DNA of 64,000 nucleotides from Poecilobothrus nobilitatus (lineage: Eukaryota; Arthropoda; Insecta; Diptera; Dolichopodidae): assembly GCA_947095535.1 (NCBI GenBank), contig OX352772.1, positions 378,585,643-378,649,642 on the forward strand, in the 5' to 3' direction. The position numbers and the translations under genes are program-made. Shown one piece after another: positions 11,531 to 23,937 of this stretch. Positions within the stretch are counted from its first letter, which is position 1. Each line of letters opens with the position of its first letter. Under the pieces are notes generated by a model, which searched no databases, was not told where the DNA came from, and saw only the letters and a program-made list of their open reading frames with translations.

Positions 11531-13650
11531 TACACATAATATTATGTTAAACTAATTTCCTAAATTATTTTGTTCCGCTCCATTTGTTTATAATTTAATT
11601 CAAGATATTTGTCAAAATTTTTTACTGCATGATCTTATTAAGCGATTAGGTAGGTAGGTGTTCAAGGTTAGATGTTTGTTTGGATATACGATATACTACT
11701 AATAGTATACTATAGAAATATACAGTAAAGTACATTTATGTATATCATTTTCATTCGAGTTATGTTGTTGGATTGTAATATTTATATAATCACAGTATTT
11801 TGGTACATATTTTACCCTTCGAGGTACTTTCTTTATTTATGAATTACATACTGGAATAAAAAATGTTTACTCTTGCTGTAATGGAATCGATTTAACATCT
11901 CTTAATTTACTTAAACATTTGGTATAAAATTATAAAACGTATTTTATATCAGAAACAATAATTAATGTATGTATGAATAAAAAATATCCCATATTTTTAA
12001 ATTCAAATTATGTGTTTCATTTAAAACCAAAAAGTATAAAATAAAATAATATGTAAAAAAAATATTTTTTAAAATATGCTTTTATCGAAACCAAATTCGC
12101 CCCCTAAAAAGTAGAAAATAAAATTGATTGCAAAACTTTAGCTTTTTTGACTGTTATAATATAAAAGTGAATTGCTAATGCAAGCATTTTGGATTGTTAT
12201 AATATAAAAGTAAATTGCTGGAATAAAAAAGAAACACGAACCTCAAATTTCCTAGATTTTTATTTAACCTTAAATATTACATATTTAATATGTTATATTT
12301 ATATGAATGGACGGTAAAAATAAACGAACAAAAAAAATTTTATGTATGCATATGAATGGACGGTAAATATAAACGACCAAAAAAAATTCAGAATATTCTA
12401 TAGGTTATAATTTATATTTTTTAAATAGAATGCATGTATAAATTAAACATTTAAAAAAAAAAAAAGAACAGAAAACAAAAAAAAAGTAAAATGTAATACA
12501 ATACTGGAAGAAAAATAAAAACGAATAGAAAAAAAAGAGAACAAAAAATGTTACTTTGATTGTTTTTAAATATTTTTAAAGTCTATTTGTTATGTATATA
12601 TTGTGCACATCTGATATTTACCCACATAATAGATAGAAAAAAAGAACTATTAAAATGTTATGATTTTAAAAGAAAGAAACATACGTTTGATATTTCCGTA
12701 CATAACAGATAAAAAAAAAAATATTAAAATGTTATGTTATGAAAAGAAAGAAAAAACAAGGCAGTGTATGAATCAAAGTTTTTAAAGGGTCGCATTTTAA
12801 GTGGAAATAAAGAACATTATAAAATTGCAACAACAATTTTATTTAAATTTTTAATTTTGCTATGCAATCTTTCCTTAATTTTTTAAAAATCTTGCCACAA
12901 TATATAATACAATATAACAATCAGAAGTTCAGATCATTATATAGTACCCATATTACTATAATATGTATATGAATGAATATATCAGTATATATGTGCGTAG
13001 TTATAGATTCATTATTTTTTAATACCAACAATTATATTTATATGGAATGGACGGTAAACATAAACGAAAAAAAAAAATTCAATGTTCAGCTAATAATTTC
13101 TATTTTTTAAATAGACTGTATCCATAAATTTAATATTAAAAAAAAAAAATAAGTTCTTAGCGTACCTAAATAACAGAAAAAAAAGTAACATGTAATACTG
13201 GAAGAAAAATAAGAACGAATAGAAAAAAAAGAGAACAAAAAATGTTACTTTGATTGTTTTTAAATATTTTTAAAGGCTATTTCTTATTTTATATTTTTAT
13301 TTAAATTTTGAATTTAGCTATACAACGTTTTCTTAATTTTTTAAAAATTTTGCCACAATAAATTAATAATAAAAAAATTCAATATATTCTGTATTATAAC
13401 AGGTAATAATATAATTATAGACTGTAAGGGCAACTGTAAAAATTCAAAATTAAACAAGGAAAAAAAAAAAAAAATCAATTTAAACTTATATTTGCCGTTA
13501 CTAAAAATAATAAAATAAAATAAATAAAAAAAAATTTAAAAAAAACAGCTTTTTTGAACTAAAAAGTAGAAAATAAATTTTTAATAGCAAATTTTTCTGT
13601 AATTTTATAAACTACATATATTGTTACAATCGAGATTTCTTTGAAAAAGT

Positions 13651-14010
13651 TTATTTCAATATGTCAAATATATATATAAATATAAGTTTATAAGCAAAGA
13701 TCATCCTATACATAGATTGTTCACCTAGAACAAAAATTGTAAATAAATTTCTTATATTTTTTTCTGATCTGTACGACCCCGTATACAGTACACAAATTTG
13801 TACTACAAAAAAAGAAGACATTTTTATAATTTTTACTAATTTATTATCAAAGACATTAAATATATTTATTGCCTCTGCTGTTATACTCAATATTCTTCCT
13901 ATACTATATATATTTCTGTTCGAATTTTGCTTAAGTGTATATAAAAAAATTATACATTTATAACATCCATTTATGCTTGCATAGGAAAGTAAAAAACTAT
14001 TTTTTTTCAT
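13651..14010 (-). CDS. Hypothetical 119-residue open frame
   Basis: Open frame with a hydrophobic, Ile/Phe-rich translation and no recognised domain. It is conserved with one Ala-to-Thr change at 16,628-16,987, but only because the whole unit was duplicated. A third, inverted relative at 21,365-21,700 has indels that break the frame. It lies directly upstream of a GTCC element. I regard it as probably non-coding repeat sequence; a relic of a transposon ORF is the alternative. Confidence 0.2.
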   Translation of the reverse strand: MKKNSFLLSYASINGCYKCIIFLYTLKQNSNRNIYSIGRILSITAEAINIFNVFDNKLVKIIKMSSFFVVQICVLYTGSYRSEKNIRNLFTIFVLGEQSMYRMIFAYKLIFIYIFDILK

Positions 14011-14307
14011 TCTTTTTTTAGCACATTTCCAAAAAAATTTTGAAAAAATGTGCTTATTAGTTTCACTCTGTCCGTCCGTCTGTTTACAAAACTTCTACTC
14101 TTTTATTCAAAATAATTCCAATTGCCAAATTCAAACTACATACATACATAATATTATTTTTGTACATAGAAAAGAATATAAAAAGTAAAGATCATTACAA
14201 AATTATGCTTTTGCGCATTACGCATTATGATTTACAAACAAAATTTTGTCAATACAAAAAATTAAAACTACGTATGTAAATATGTACGTACGTATGTACA
14301 TAATATT

Positions 14308-14552
14308 TATTTATTTATTTATATTCAGCTACCGTGGTACATAAATGTGCCAGGTAGCTATAACCCTTGTTTCCTGGTAGGAATGTGTACGTGATATAAT
14401 GATATATTATAAAGTATTTACATATTGCGATATATGAATATTTTTTTTTTTTTTATATTATAATTATTGTACCCAGCCGGGAATCGAACCCGAGACCTCT
14501 CATTCCCTTATGAATGAGAAGCGGTGCGTCAACCACTGCACCAATGGCTGAA
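14308..14552 (-). mobile_element. tRNA-derived SINE, family 2 (duplicated copy)
   Basis: The same SINE in the second 3.0 kb unit, moved by the tandem duplication rather than by a new insertion. Confidence 0.8.
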
Positions 14553-16627
14553 TACACATAATATTATGTTAAACTAATTTCCTAAATTATTTTGTTCCGC
14601 TCCATTTGTTTATAATTTAATTCAAGATATTTGTCAAAATTTTTTACTGCATGATCTTATTAAGCGATTAGGTAGGTAGGTGTTCAAGGTTAGATGTTTG
14701 TTTGGATATACGATATACTACTAATAGTATACTATAGAAATATACAGTAAAGTACATTTATGTATATCATTTTCATTCGAGTTATGTTGTTGGATTGTAA
14801 TATTTATATAATCACAGTATTTTGGTACATATTTTACCCTTCGAGGTACTTTCTTTATTTATGAATTACATACTGGAATAAAAAATGTTTACTCTTGCTG
14901 TAATGGAATCGATTTAACATCTCTTAATTTACTTAAACATTTGGTATAAAATTATAAAACGTATTTTATATCAGAAACAATAATTAATGTATGTATGAAT
15001 AAAAAATATCCCATATTTTTAAATTCAAATTATGTGTTTCATTTAAAACCAAAAAGTATAAAATAAAATAATATGTAAAAAAAATATTTTTTAAAATATG
15101 CTTTTATCGAAACCAAATTCGCCCCCTAAAAAGTAGAAAATAAAATTGATTGCAAAACTTTAGCTTTTTTGACTGTTATAATATAAAAGTGAATTGCTAG
15201 TGCAAGCATTTTGGATTGTTATAATATAAAAGTAAATTGCTGGAATAAAAAAGAAACACGAACCTCAAATTTTCTAGATTTTTATTTAACCTTAAATTAT
15301 TACATATTTAATATGTTATATTTATATGAATGGACGGTAAATATAAACGACCAAAAAAAATTCAGAATGTTCTATAGGTTATAATTTATATTTTTTAAAT
15401 AGAATGCATGTATAAATTAAACATTTAAAAAAAAAAAAAAAAGAACAGAAAACAAAAAAAAAGTAAAATGTAATACAATACTGGAAGAAAAATAAAAACG
15501 AATAGAAAAAAAAGAGAACAAAAAATGTTACTTTGATTGTTTTTAAATATTTTTAAAGTCTATTTGTTATGTATATATTGTGCACATCTGATATTTACCC
15601 ACATAATAGATAGAAAAAAAGAACTATTAAAATGTTATGATTTTAAAAGAAAGAAACATACGTTTGATATTTCCGTACATAACAGATAAAAAAAAAAATA
15701 TTAAAATGTTATGTTATGAAAAGAAAGAAAAAACAAGGCAGTGTATGAATCAAAGTTTTTAAAGGGTCGCATTTTAAGTGGAAATAAAGAACATTATAAA
15801 ATTGCAATAACAATTTTATTTAAATTTTTAATTTTGCTATGCAATCTTTCCTTAATTTTTTAAAAATCTTGCCACAATATATAATACAATATAACAATCA
15901 GAAGTTCAGATCATTATATAGTACCCATATTACTATAATATGTATATGAATGAATATATCAGTATATATGTGCGTAGTTATAGATTCATTATTTTTTAAT
16001 ACCAACAATTATATTTATATGGAATGGACGGTAAACATAAACGAAAAAAAAAAATTCAATGTTCAGCTAATAATTTCTATTTTTTAAATAGACTGTATCC
16101 ATAAATTTAATATTAAAAAAAAAAAATAAGTTCTTAGCGTACCTAAATAACAAAAAAAAAAGTAAAATGTAATACTGGAAGAAAAATAAAAACGAATAGA
16201 AAAAAAAGAGAACAAAAAATGTTACTTTGATTGTTTTTAAATATTTTTAAAGGCTATTTCTTATTTTATATTTTTATTTAAATTTTGAATTTAGCTATAC
16301 AACGTTTTCTTAATTTTTTAAAAATTTTGCCACAATAAATTAATAATAAAAAAATTCAATATATTCTGTATTATAACAGGTAATAATATAATTATAGACT
16401 GTAAGAGCAACTGTAAAAATTCAAAATTAAACAAGGAAAAAAAAAAAAAAATCAATTTAAACTTATATTTGCCGTTACTAAAAAGAATAAAATAAAATAA
16501 ATAAAAAAAAATTTAAAAAAAACAGCTTTTTTGAACTAAAAAGTAGAAAATAAATTTTTAATAGCAAATTTTTCTGTAATTTTATAAACTACATATATTG
16601 TTACAATCGAGATTTCTTTGAAAAAGT

Positions 16628-16987
16628 TTATTTCAATATGTCAAATATATATATAAATATAAGTTTATAAGCAAAGATCATCCTATACATAGATTGTTCA
16701 CCTAGAACAAAAATTGTAAATAAATTTCTTATATTTTTTTCTGATCTGTACGACCCCGTATACAGTACACAAATTTGTACTACAAAAAAAGAAGACATTT
16801 TTATAATTTTTACTAATTTATTATCAAAGACATTAAATATATTTATTGTCTCTGCTGTTATACTCAATATTCTTCCTATACTATATATATTTCTGTTCGA
16901 ATTTTGCTTAAGTGTATATAAAAAAATTATACATTTATAACATCCATTTATGCTTGCATAGGAAAGTAAAAAACTATTTTTTTTCAT
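16628..16987 (-). CDS. Hypothetical 119-residue open frame (copy B)
   Basis: Duplicate of the open frame in copy A with a single amino-acid difference. No domain or expression signal is visible. The broken third relative near 21.5 kb argues against selection on the protein. Confidence 0.2.
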   Translation of the reverse strand: MKKNSFLLSYASINGCYKCIIFLYTLKQNSNRNIYSIGRILSITAETINIFNVFDNKLVKIIKMSSFFVVQICVLYTGSYRSEKNIRNLFTIFVLGEQSMYRMIFAYKLIFIYIFDILK

Positions 16988-16996
16988 TCTTTTTTT

Positions 16997-18309
16997 AGCA
17001 CATTTCCAAAAAAATTTTGAAAAAATGTGCTTATTAGTTTCACTCTGTCCGTCCGTCCGTCCGTCCGTCCGTCCGTCTGTTTACAAAACTTCTACAAAGG
17101 TAGAGAAAAAATTTTTTAACCATAGGTAGGTCTCATAAAAAAACTAATTTTGTGGAACAACTTTTTCATGTAGCCCCCCCCATTACGGAGCTACAGCCCC
17201 TCAAACTTTGAAAAAGCCTTATTTTTAAATGCATATATCTTATGTTCTGCTTAAGATTTTTTCAATCTGAAAACGTCATTCGACAGGTATTTCTTTTATC
17301 GAATTTTTTATTTGTAAATTAATATCAAAATTATACAATTTTTTTAAATTTAGTATTTAAATTTACCGTTATGTGAAAACCCAATTTTGCATGATTTTTC
17401 TACTTTCATAACTCCGGCACGCTTCTATATAGAAGCTTGAAATTTTGAGGCAAGAAAGAACTTTTAGAATTAGTATAAGTTTGCTCAGAAAATTTTTTCG
17501 GACCACCCCCTGTTTATGAGCTATTAGGGCTTAAAAATTGAAAATTTGCTATTTTTAAGCACCTGTAACTTAGGAACCTGTACACATTTTACTTCTGCAA
17601 GGTATAAAAATTAAAGCTACTATAATATATTTTTACGTGTTTTAAAGGTTTATTTTAATTGTAAAGGGTTCCAAAGTTGCAGCTCTTCAAAATTGCGAAA
17701 AAGCCCCATTTTCAGATGTATATATCTCGGGCTCTGCGTAATAATTTTGCAATCTAAAACCGCCAGAAGATCAAAAATTTTATTATCTATATAAAACAAT
17801 ATCAAAATTATGTAATATTTTGTAATTTTCTATTTAAATTGACCGTTATGTGAAAACCACATTTTGCCTGAAATTTCTTTTTTCATAACTCCGGTACCTC
17901 TTTAGATAGGAACCTGAAATTTTGAGACAAGGAAGAACTTTTAGAATTAGTATAAGTTTCCTCAGAAAATTTTTTGGTAACACCCCCTCTTTAAGAGTTA
18001 TTACGCCTCAAAAATTGAAAATTTGCTATTTTTAGACACCTGTAACTTAGGCACCTGTACAAATTTTTCTTCGGCAAGACATGAAAATTAAAGGTTTAAT
18101 AATATACTTTTACGTGTGTTAACGGCTTTTCTTAGTTATATAGGATTCCGGACTTATGGCCCCTCAAAATTTCAAAAATGTCCTGTCCATTTTTTCTTAT
18201 TACATGAAATTTTCAAATTTTTGTGTAAGTCACACTTCTAAACAGTTTGTATTGAGTTTTGGAAATGTGCGCTTTTAAAAACCGTTGGTTTACATTCTAC
18301 CTTGTTTAT
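16997..18309. mobile_element. GTCC-microsatellite element (DINE/HINE-like), 1.3 kb
   Basis: Begins with an inverted repeat AGCACATTT...AAATGTGCT (16,997-17,031), followed by CACTC and a GTCC run (17,046-17,076). The body holds two imperfect copies of a ~480 bp block (common word TTACCGTTATGTGAAAACC or close to it, near 17,362 and 17,840) and ends near 'CCGTTGGTTTACATTC' at about 18,300. No ORF. A GTCY microsatellite next to inverted repeats is known from non-autonomous Helentrons of flies (DINE-1/HINE); the family assignment is inference. A shorter relative is at 22,562-23,543. Confidence 0.6.
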
Positions 18310-19900
18310 ACATACATACATACATACCTATTACTTATGAAGAAATATATTAATTTTCATTCTTGGGTATAAAAATAAAAATAAGTATGGAATTAGAATA
18401 GTCACTTAACTTATTATGATATATTTTGTTAAATATGCGTGCAACAGATAAGTTTTATAATAAAAACTTGATTCTTTTGTAAAATTAAAAATAATCTTAT
18501 AATATGCAATATTAAATATACAATCAGCAATGCATACTAATTATTTTATGTTTCAATTGTTTGTATGTGCTTAATGTATATACATACATATGTGTGATTA
18601 TAATTATGGTTAAGAATATAATATTATTAAAACCATGTAAAGACTATATTTTCTGATCTTAAAAGCCCCACAAAAAATTATATGATTAACTCATATGAAA
18701 CATTTGAAAAATGAGATTTCATATGGATAATAATTACATGTATGCATGTACCTACATATGTATATGGGGAATTCCATGTTAATCATTGGGACATTTAAAA
18801 AAAAATTAGAAATTTTCTTTTATCAATTTAGCCTAGGTATCAGTACCTTTATTCTATAAATGTTTGCATATTTAAAACAGTTTTATAAAGCAATATCTTT
18901 CTGATCTTATAAAAATAGTCTTACTATGCTTTCTATGGAAAGAATTTTCTTATCTACACATGTAGGTGCATATATTAAAAATATAAACAAATATTTTTAA
19001 ATTCATAATATTGTATTTTTTATTTTTCTTTTACTTTTTACCAAATTTTACTTTTTGAAAGGGAAAAAGCCGTATTGAAGCTATTTATTATATATGAAGC
19101 AATTAGGTATAACTAAATATTTAACTTCAATCCGGCGTAAAAAACCCATTCGTTTTAAATAAAAATATTGCAAATGAATTTAAATGTAACAATACCAAAT
19201 AGGAATAAAATTTTTAAAACAATTAAAATCAAAATAAAATTCAACAAAAAAAAATTTGTAGTTCAGACTTCAGTAATCCAGTATGCTCAGAAGTGTTGAT
19301 CACATGGAAAAATATAATAACATTAATATATAATAATAATATATAGTATTTATGTAAATAAAATCTATTAAAAAACAAATTAAAAAAGAATTTATGTATT
19401 AAAAAACACTTCAAATTAAAAAAATAGGAAAAAATTAAGATATTAAAAAAGATAAACTATGTATATTAATGTTTAATTACATTACAAAATTAAATAAAAT
19501 ATTATTACATATAGTCCGTGCCAAATTTATTTACCCAAATTATTTATTTGTATTTAATTATTTTTTTATTTCCATACATATTTACACTTATTTACATTAT
19601 GATAGAAACTTCAGAAAATTTAATAAATATTTATATACAGAAACTACTAGTATTTAATTTTTTATTTACATTATTAGTTAAAATATTTACAGATAGTTTT
19701 AGTATTATAATTTAAGTATTTAACAAAGATCGTATTTAACTTTTCATAATATTTATTTTTTTTTTATTAGGATTATTTTTATTATTATTATTTAATAAAG
19801 AATCATTTTTTTTTTGTATAATTTTTTCTTTAATATTTTGTTTTGATATTTTAAATATGTAATTTTTTTTTTTAAATTTATATTTTTCCTTTCGATCATA
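18310..19900. other. AT-rich intergenic sequence
   Basis: Contains CATA microsatellites (18,310-18,330) and long A/T runs. The short open frames near 19,470-19,715 are low-complexity, without domain signal. Nothing else was recognised. Confidence 0.5.
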
Positions 19901-19901
19901 T

Positions 19902-20424
19902 TTATTGTTCTGCTGGAAATAAAATTTTTCTTCTGGTAATAAGCCTCATTTTGTTGAAATTTAATACAGTTCTTACAAAAACTGTCATTAGATTCTGTAG
20001 ATGCTTGTGCTGGGCTTTTTTAATGGTTGGGGATAAATAAGTCGGATTATCATTTCTTTCGTAAGTTTTCAAAACTTCAAAATTTTTTGTTTTTTTATTT
20101 AAAAAAGGTTGCAAACTACTACTATCTTCCAAAAATTCAAAAACATTTAAGTCTTGCCATTTCAAACATTTAAGTCAATAAAGTAGGAATTGCACCTTTC
20201 TTAAGCCTTCTTCCTAAAAATTTTTTTTCAAAATGGTTTTCACAAACCAGCAAAAACTTACCTTCCTTATCAATACTTACCTTGCACTTTGATAGCCAAA
20301 CATCAAATAGACTTTTATCTTTAGGAAAGTTGTAAAATCTTCCTTTAAAAGATCTTCGACTATTTGCGCAAGCAATGCACTTTATTCCTGATTTTCGTTG
20401 ATCGGAATTTATATCCTTAAACAT
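19902..20424 (-). pseudogene. THAP zinc-finger protein relic
   Basis: Residues 1-84 (20,424 to 20,170) form a complete-looking THAP domain: Cys16 and Cys19, Trp43, Cys61-x2-His64-Phe65, and a terminal 'KKGAIPTLL' with the conserved Pro80. THAP domains bind DNA in insect proteins and in P-element transposases. A stop follows at 20,170. In another frame (20,165-19,902) an 87-residue stretch continues without recognised domain, so a frameshift or a small intron is present. I infer a transposon-derived or decayed gene; a live small THAP gene is possible but unsupported. Confidence 0.7.
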
Positions 20425-21360
20425 TAATAGATTTACATTGATGCATGCATAGAACTTGAAGAGAAAAAAATAATATGAAAATGAAATGTTATAAAAGAAT
20501 AATAGAAAAGTACATAAAAATGAAAATTAAATGAATAATATATGTATGTATGGAATGTACATAGATACTTATGAAAAAATTTAATTAATAATTATTGCTA
20601 ATTTAATTAATTAATAATTTTTTATTCAATTAATATTAAGAATCCCCTTATAATGGGGATAGTTTTACATCTAATGATGAATACTTTTATTATAGTGATT
20701 CACGATTAGATGTTAAACTAAATGTAGGGTATTCAGTGTATTATTACATTTTGAATATAAGTACGTAAGAATACACTGAATCTAGTTCACATCTAGTAGT
20801 ACATCTAGTTTTACATCTAATTGTAAATTCCCATTTTATTTTAAAATGTATTTCACTTACTTATTTACAACAAATTAAAAATGAAAATGAAAATTAATTT
20901 AAAGAAAAACTTTTTTTTGAACCAACGAAAACTAACTTACTTATAAATTGATATTACAATGAAAAAAAAAAAAATTATTTAACTTACATTTTAAATGTAA
21001 CCGTTTTCCGTTAATTTTTTTATAAGATTTTTATTTATATTTGTTTTAAATTAAATAAAAAATTGTACAATTTATTTCACCAAGTTCTTCTTAATTTTTT
21101 ATTATTCAAGAAATGAAAAAGCGCGGGCTCTTAAAAGCTTAAAAAAAACAAAATATGTTTCATCAAAACAATAACAAAAAAGAGCCCGCATCAGCAATCA
21201 TCATCAATATTATAATATTGATTGATCATTTGCTATTCTACATTAAGGAATTAAATAATAAAATACATATGTATAATAACAAAATATGATCATTTATAAA
21301 TCGTTTCTATTTTATGAAGTATGAAGTGTATGTATGAATATCGCATATACTTACATAAAA
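20425..21360. other. AT-rich sequence with paired hairpins
   Basis: At 20,658-20,722 the words TAGTTTTACATCTAAT and ATTAGATGTTAAACTA form a hairpin. At 20,733-20,795 ATTCAGTGTATTATTAC and GTAAGAATACACTGAAT form another. Further TACATCTA words run to about 20,822. This could be a small MITE. No gene was seen. Confidence 0.5.
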
Positions 21361-21715
21361 AAGAATGAAAAAAAATACCTAGTTTTTTTATTTTCCTATG
21401 AAAGCATATAGATTTAAATGGATGTTATAAAGGTATTATTTTTTTATATACACTTAAGCAAAATTGGAACAGAAATATATATAGTATAGGAAGAATATTG
21501 AGTATAACAGCAGAGACAATAAATATATTTAATGTCTTTGATAATAATGAGTAAAAAGAATACAAATGTCTTCTTTTTTTGTAGTACAAATTTGTGTACT
21601 ATTAGACGGGGTCGTACAGATCAGAAAAAAATATAAGAAATTTATTTACAATTTTTGTTCTAGGTGAACAATCTATGTATAGGATGATCTTTGATAATAT
21701 GTAAATTGTTGAAAT
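21361..21715 (+). repeat. Inverted, decayed copy of the 13.7-14.0 kb block
   Basis: Sequence matching the reverse complement of 13,660-14,010 with indels, including the TATAGTATAGGAAGAATATT and GTACAGATCAGAAAAAAATA words. The open frame present in the tandem copies is broken here. Confidence 0.75.
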
Positions 21716-22229
21716 TTCAAGTGCCGAAAAAAGAGAAACGAAAAAATAAAAAAAAATCTTCTAGTTCGTATATTAGGCACTGTTATACATACTGCAACAA
21801 TTTATACATAATACAAATTTGTTATTTTTTTTTCATTGAATGTTATACTGAAGAAAAAAGGAGAGAATTAAACAACAACAAAATCATTTTTGTGTTATGC
21901 AAAAAGCGGAGCAAAAGAAAAAGAATACAAATTCCAATATGGCATGGGTCATGGCAAAGGCAAAAAAAGAGTTTTGCATGTTAAGATAAGATGAGATTTT
22001 CAATATAGTAATATCAAATATGTATAATGTATACATACACATTATTCTATTCTTTGGAATTTGCACTCTTTTTCTTTGCTTCGCTTTTATTCATATAACA
22101 CAAAATTGATTTTGTTATTTTCTTCTTTTCTTTTTTCTTCGGAACATTGAATGAAAAAACAATAACAAAAATACGCGCAATTCTAATTATCATATTTATC
22201 ATCTTATGGTAGGTTACAAAATATACACA
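21716..22229. other. A-rich low-complexity sequence
   Basis: Lys/Asn-rich and Ile-rich short frames on both strands without motifs. Nothing supportable. Confidence 0.4.
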
Positions 22230-22560
22230 TTCTGGAAAAAGAGGAAACCCTTCCTGATTTTGAATCAAACCCTTCTAATTTAGAATCTAACATTTAGATA
22301 CATATATAAAAATATTCTGGAAAAAAAGAATACCCTGATTTCGAATCCAACTCTAAAATCCCCGAATTCAGAATGTCACATATTCATATGTACTTATATA
22401 AATATTCGTATAACTCAGAGTAAAAAGCGTATAACTCTGATTTTGAGTCCAACTTTAAAATCCCTCCTAATTCAGAATCTCACATATACATACTATATAT
22501 ATATATATTTTGGAAAAAGCGAATAATCTGGTTTCCTATCCAATACTCTAAAATCCTTTT
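22230..22560. repeat. Diverged ~100 bp minisatellite, about four units
   Basis: Units carry TCTGGAAAAA...GATTTTGAATCCAAC...AAAATCCCTCCTAATTC...AGAATCTCACATATACATA in the same order, four times with divergence. Related units lie at 23,655-23,715, 42,945-43,060 and 39,470-39,560, and in reverse orientation at 45,490-45,800 and 46,161-46,265. Confidence 0.75.
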
Positions 22561-22561
22561 T

Positions 22562-23543
22562 AGCACATTTCCAAAAATATTTTAAAAAAATGTGCTTATT
22601 AGTTTCACTCTGTCCGTCCGTCCGTCCGTTTGTTTACAAAACTTCTACACCGTTAAAGATAGAACAAAACAATTTTAACCATGGGTAGGTTTAATAAAAA
22701 AAATAATGTTGTAGAATAACTTTTTCATGTAGCCCCCTCCATTCCGGAGCTACAATCCCTTTTGAAAAAGCCCTATTTTTAAATGCATATATCTCATGTT
22801 CTGCTTAAGATTTTTTCAATATGAAAACGTCATTCGACAGGTATTTTTTTAACTTTATAAATGAATATCAAAATTATACAATTTTTTAAAATTTAGTTTT
22901 TAAATTTATCGTTATGTGAAAACCAAATTTTGCATTATTTTTCTACCTTCATAACTCCGGAACGCTTTTAAATAGGGACTTGAAATTTTGAGAACAGAAA
23001 GAACTTTTAGAATTAGTATAAGCTTGTTCAGAAATTTTTTTTTGGACCACCTCTGTTTATGAGCTATTAGTGCTCAAAAATTGAAATTTGCTATTTTTAA
23101 ATACCTGTACCTTAGGAACCTGTACAGATTCTACTTCGGCAAGAAAAAAAAATTAAAGCTACAGTAATATATTTTTACGTGTGTTAAAGGTTTATTTTAG
23201 TTGTAAAGGGTTCCAGAGTTACAGTTTTTCAAAATTGCGAAAAGCCCCATCAAAGCCCCGCCAGAAAACCGAAAATTTCATTTTTACATAAAGCAATATC
23301 AAAATTATGCAATATTTAGTAATTTACTATTTAAATTTACCGTTATGTGAAAACTACATTCTGCATGAATTTTTTATTTTTCAACACTCCGGTACGTTTT
23401 TAGATAGGAACTGAAGCACCTGTACAAATTTTTCTTCGGCAAGACATAAAAATTAAAGCTTCATAAATATATTTGTACGTGTGTTAATGGTTTTTCTTAG
23501 TTCTTAGTTAAAAACCGTTGGTTTGCATTCTACCTTGTTTATA
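22562..23543. mobile_element. GTCC-microsatellite element, shorter copy
   Basis: Starts with the AGCACATTT...AAATGTGCT inverted repeat (22,562-22,596) and a short GTCC run. It keeps the TTACCGTTATGTGAAAAC word twice (near 22,905 and 23,338) and ends at the same 'CCGTTGGTTTGCATTC' boundary. It is shorter than the 17.0 kb copy through internal deletions. No ORF. Confidence 0.6.
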
Positions 23544-23937
23544 TTTTTTATTACATACATATGTATGTACTTATTTGAACAGAAATTCCTTGATTTCGGT
23601 ATTTTTGGTTTTCAGGATTTTCTTTTTCGGGATTTTTTCCACCAAATTTAAATTCGAGATTTTTTTTCTGATTTTGAGTCCAACTTTAAAATCTCTCCTA
23701 ATTCAGAATCTCACCCCAAATGTCATGCACCCCATTTTTTTGTACGAAATTTTGTGGGTTGAAAATCATAAAAAATAAAATTGGGAAAACTAGATTGGAA
23801 AGGGAAGCAAATACCATTTTATACCGTGAAAGAAGAAGACACCTATGAGACTCATCATGTTTTTGGATTTAGAAAAAAATTATAGTATAAATATAATATA
23901 GGCATTTTCATAAACAATCTATGACTGTACAATAGCG
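23544..23937. other. AT-rich spacer with minisatellite fragment
   Basis: One monomer-like piece of the ~100 bp minisatellite near 23,655-23,715; otherwise nothing was seen. Confidence 0.4.

Larger units (their letters stand above)
11078..14100. repeat. 3.0 kb tandem unit, copy A
   Basis: This unit is repeated directly at 14,101-17,075. It contains a tRNA-derived SINE (minus strand), blocks related to the 5.4-10.5 kb array (ATGAATGGACGGT words near 12,306, 12,352 and 13,042), a single arm of the array palindrome (13,435-13,690), a 119-codon open frame on the minus strand, and the start of a GTCC-microsatellite element. It is a mosaic of the same blocks as the first array in a different order. 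Confidence 0.93.
14101..17075. repeat. 3.0 kb tandem unit, copy B
   Basis: Near-identical to copy A. The offset is 3,023 bp at the start and 2,977 bp near the end, because copy B lacks one ~45 bp ATGAATGGACGGT repeat near 15,325. It also has a longer GTCC run (17,046-17,076). It continues into the rest of the GTCC element, which copy A lacks, so copy A ends inside that element. Confidence 0.93.

Noticed and set aside
5430..17075. CRISPR-like or bacterial repeat array
   Set aside because: Units are kilobase-sized, with introns, SINEs and LINEs nearby; the DNA is eukaryotic.
17041..17090. GTCC run as an independent satellite
   Set aside because: It occurs at a fixed place inside a larger element in each copy.
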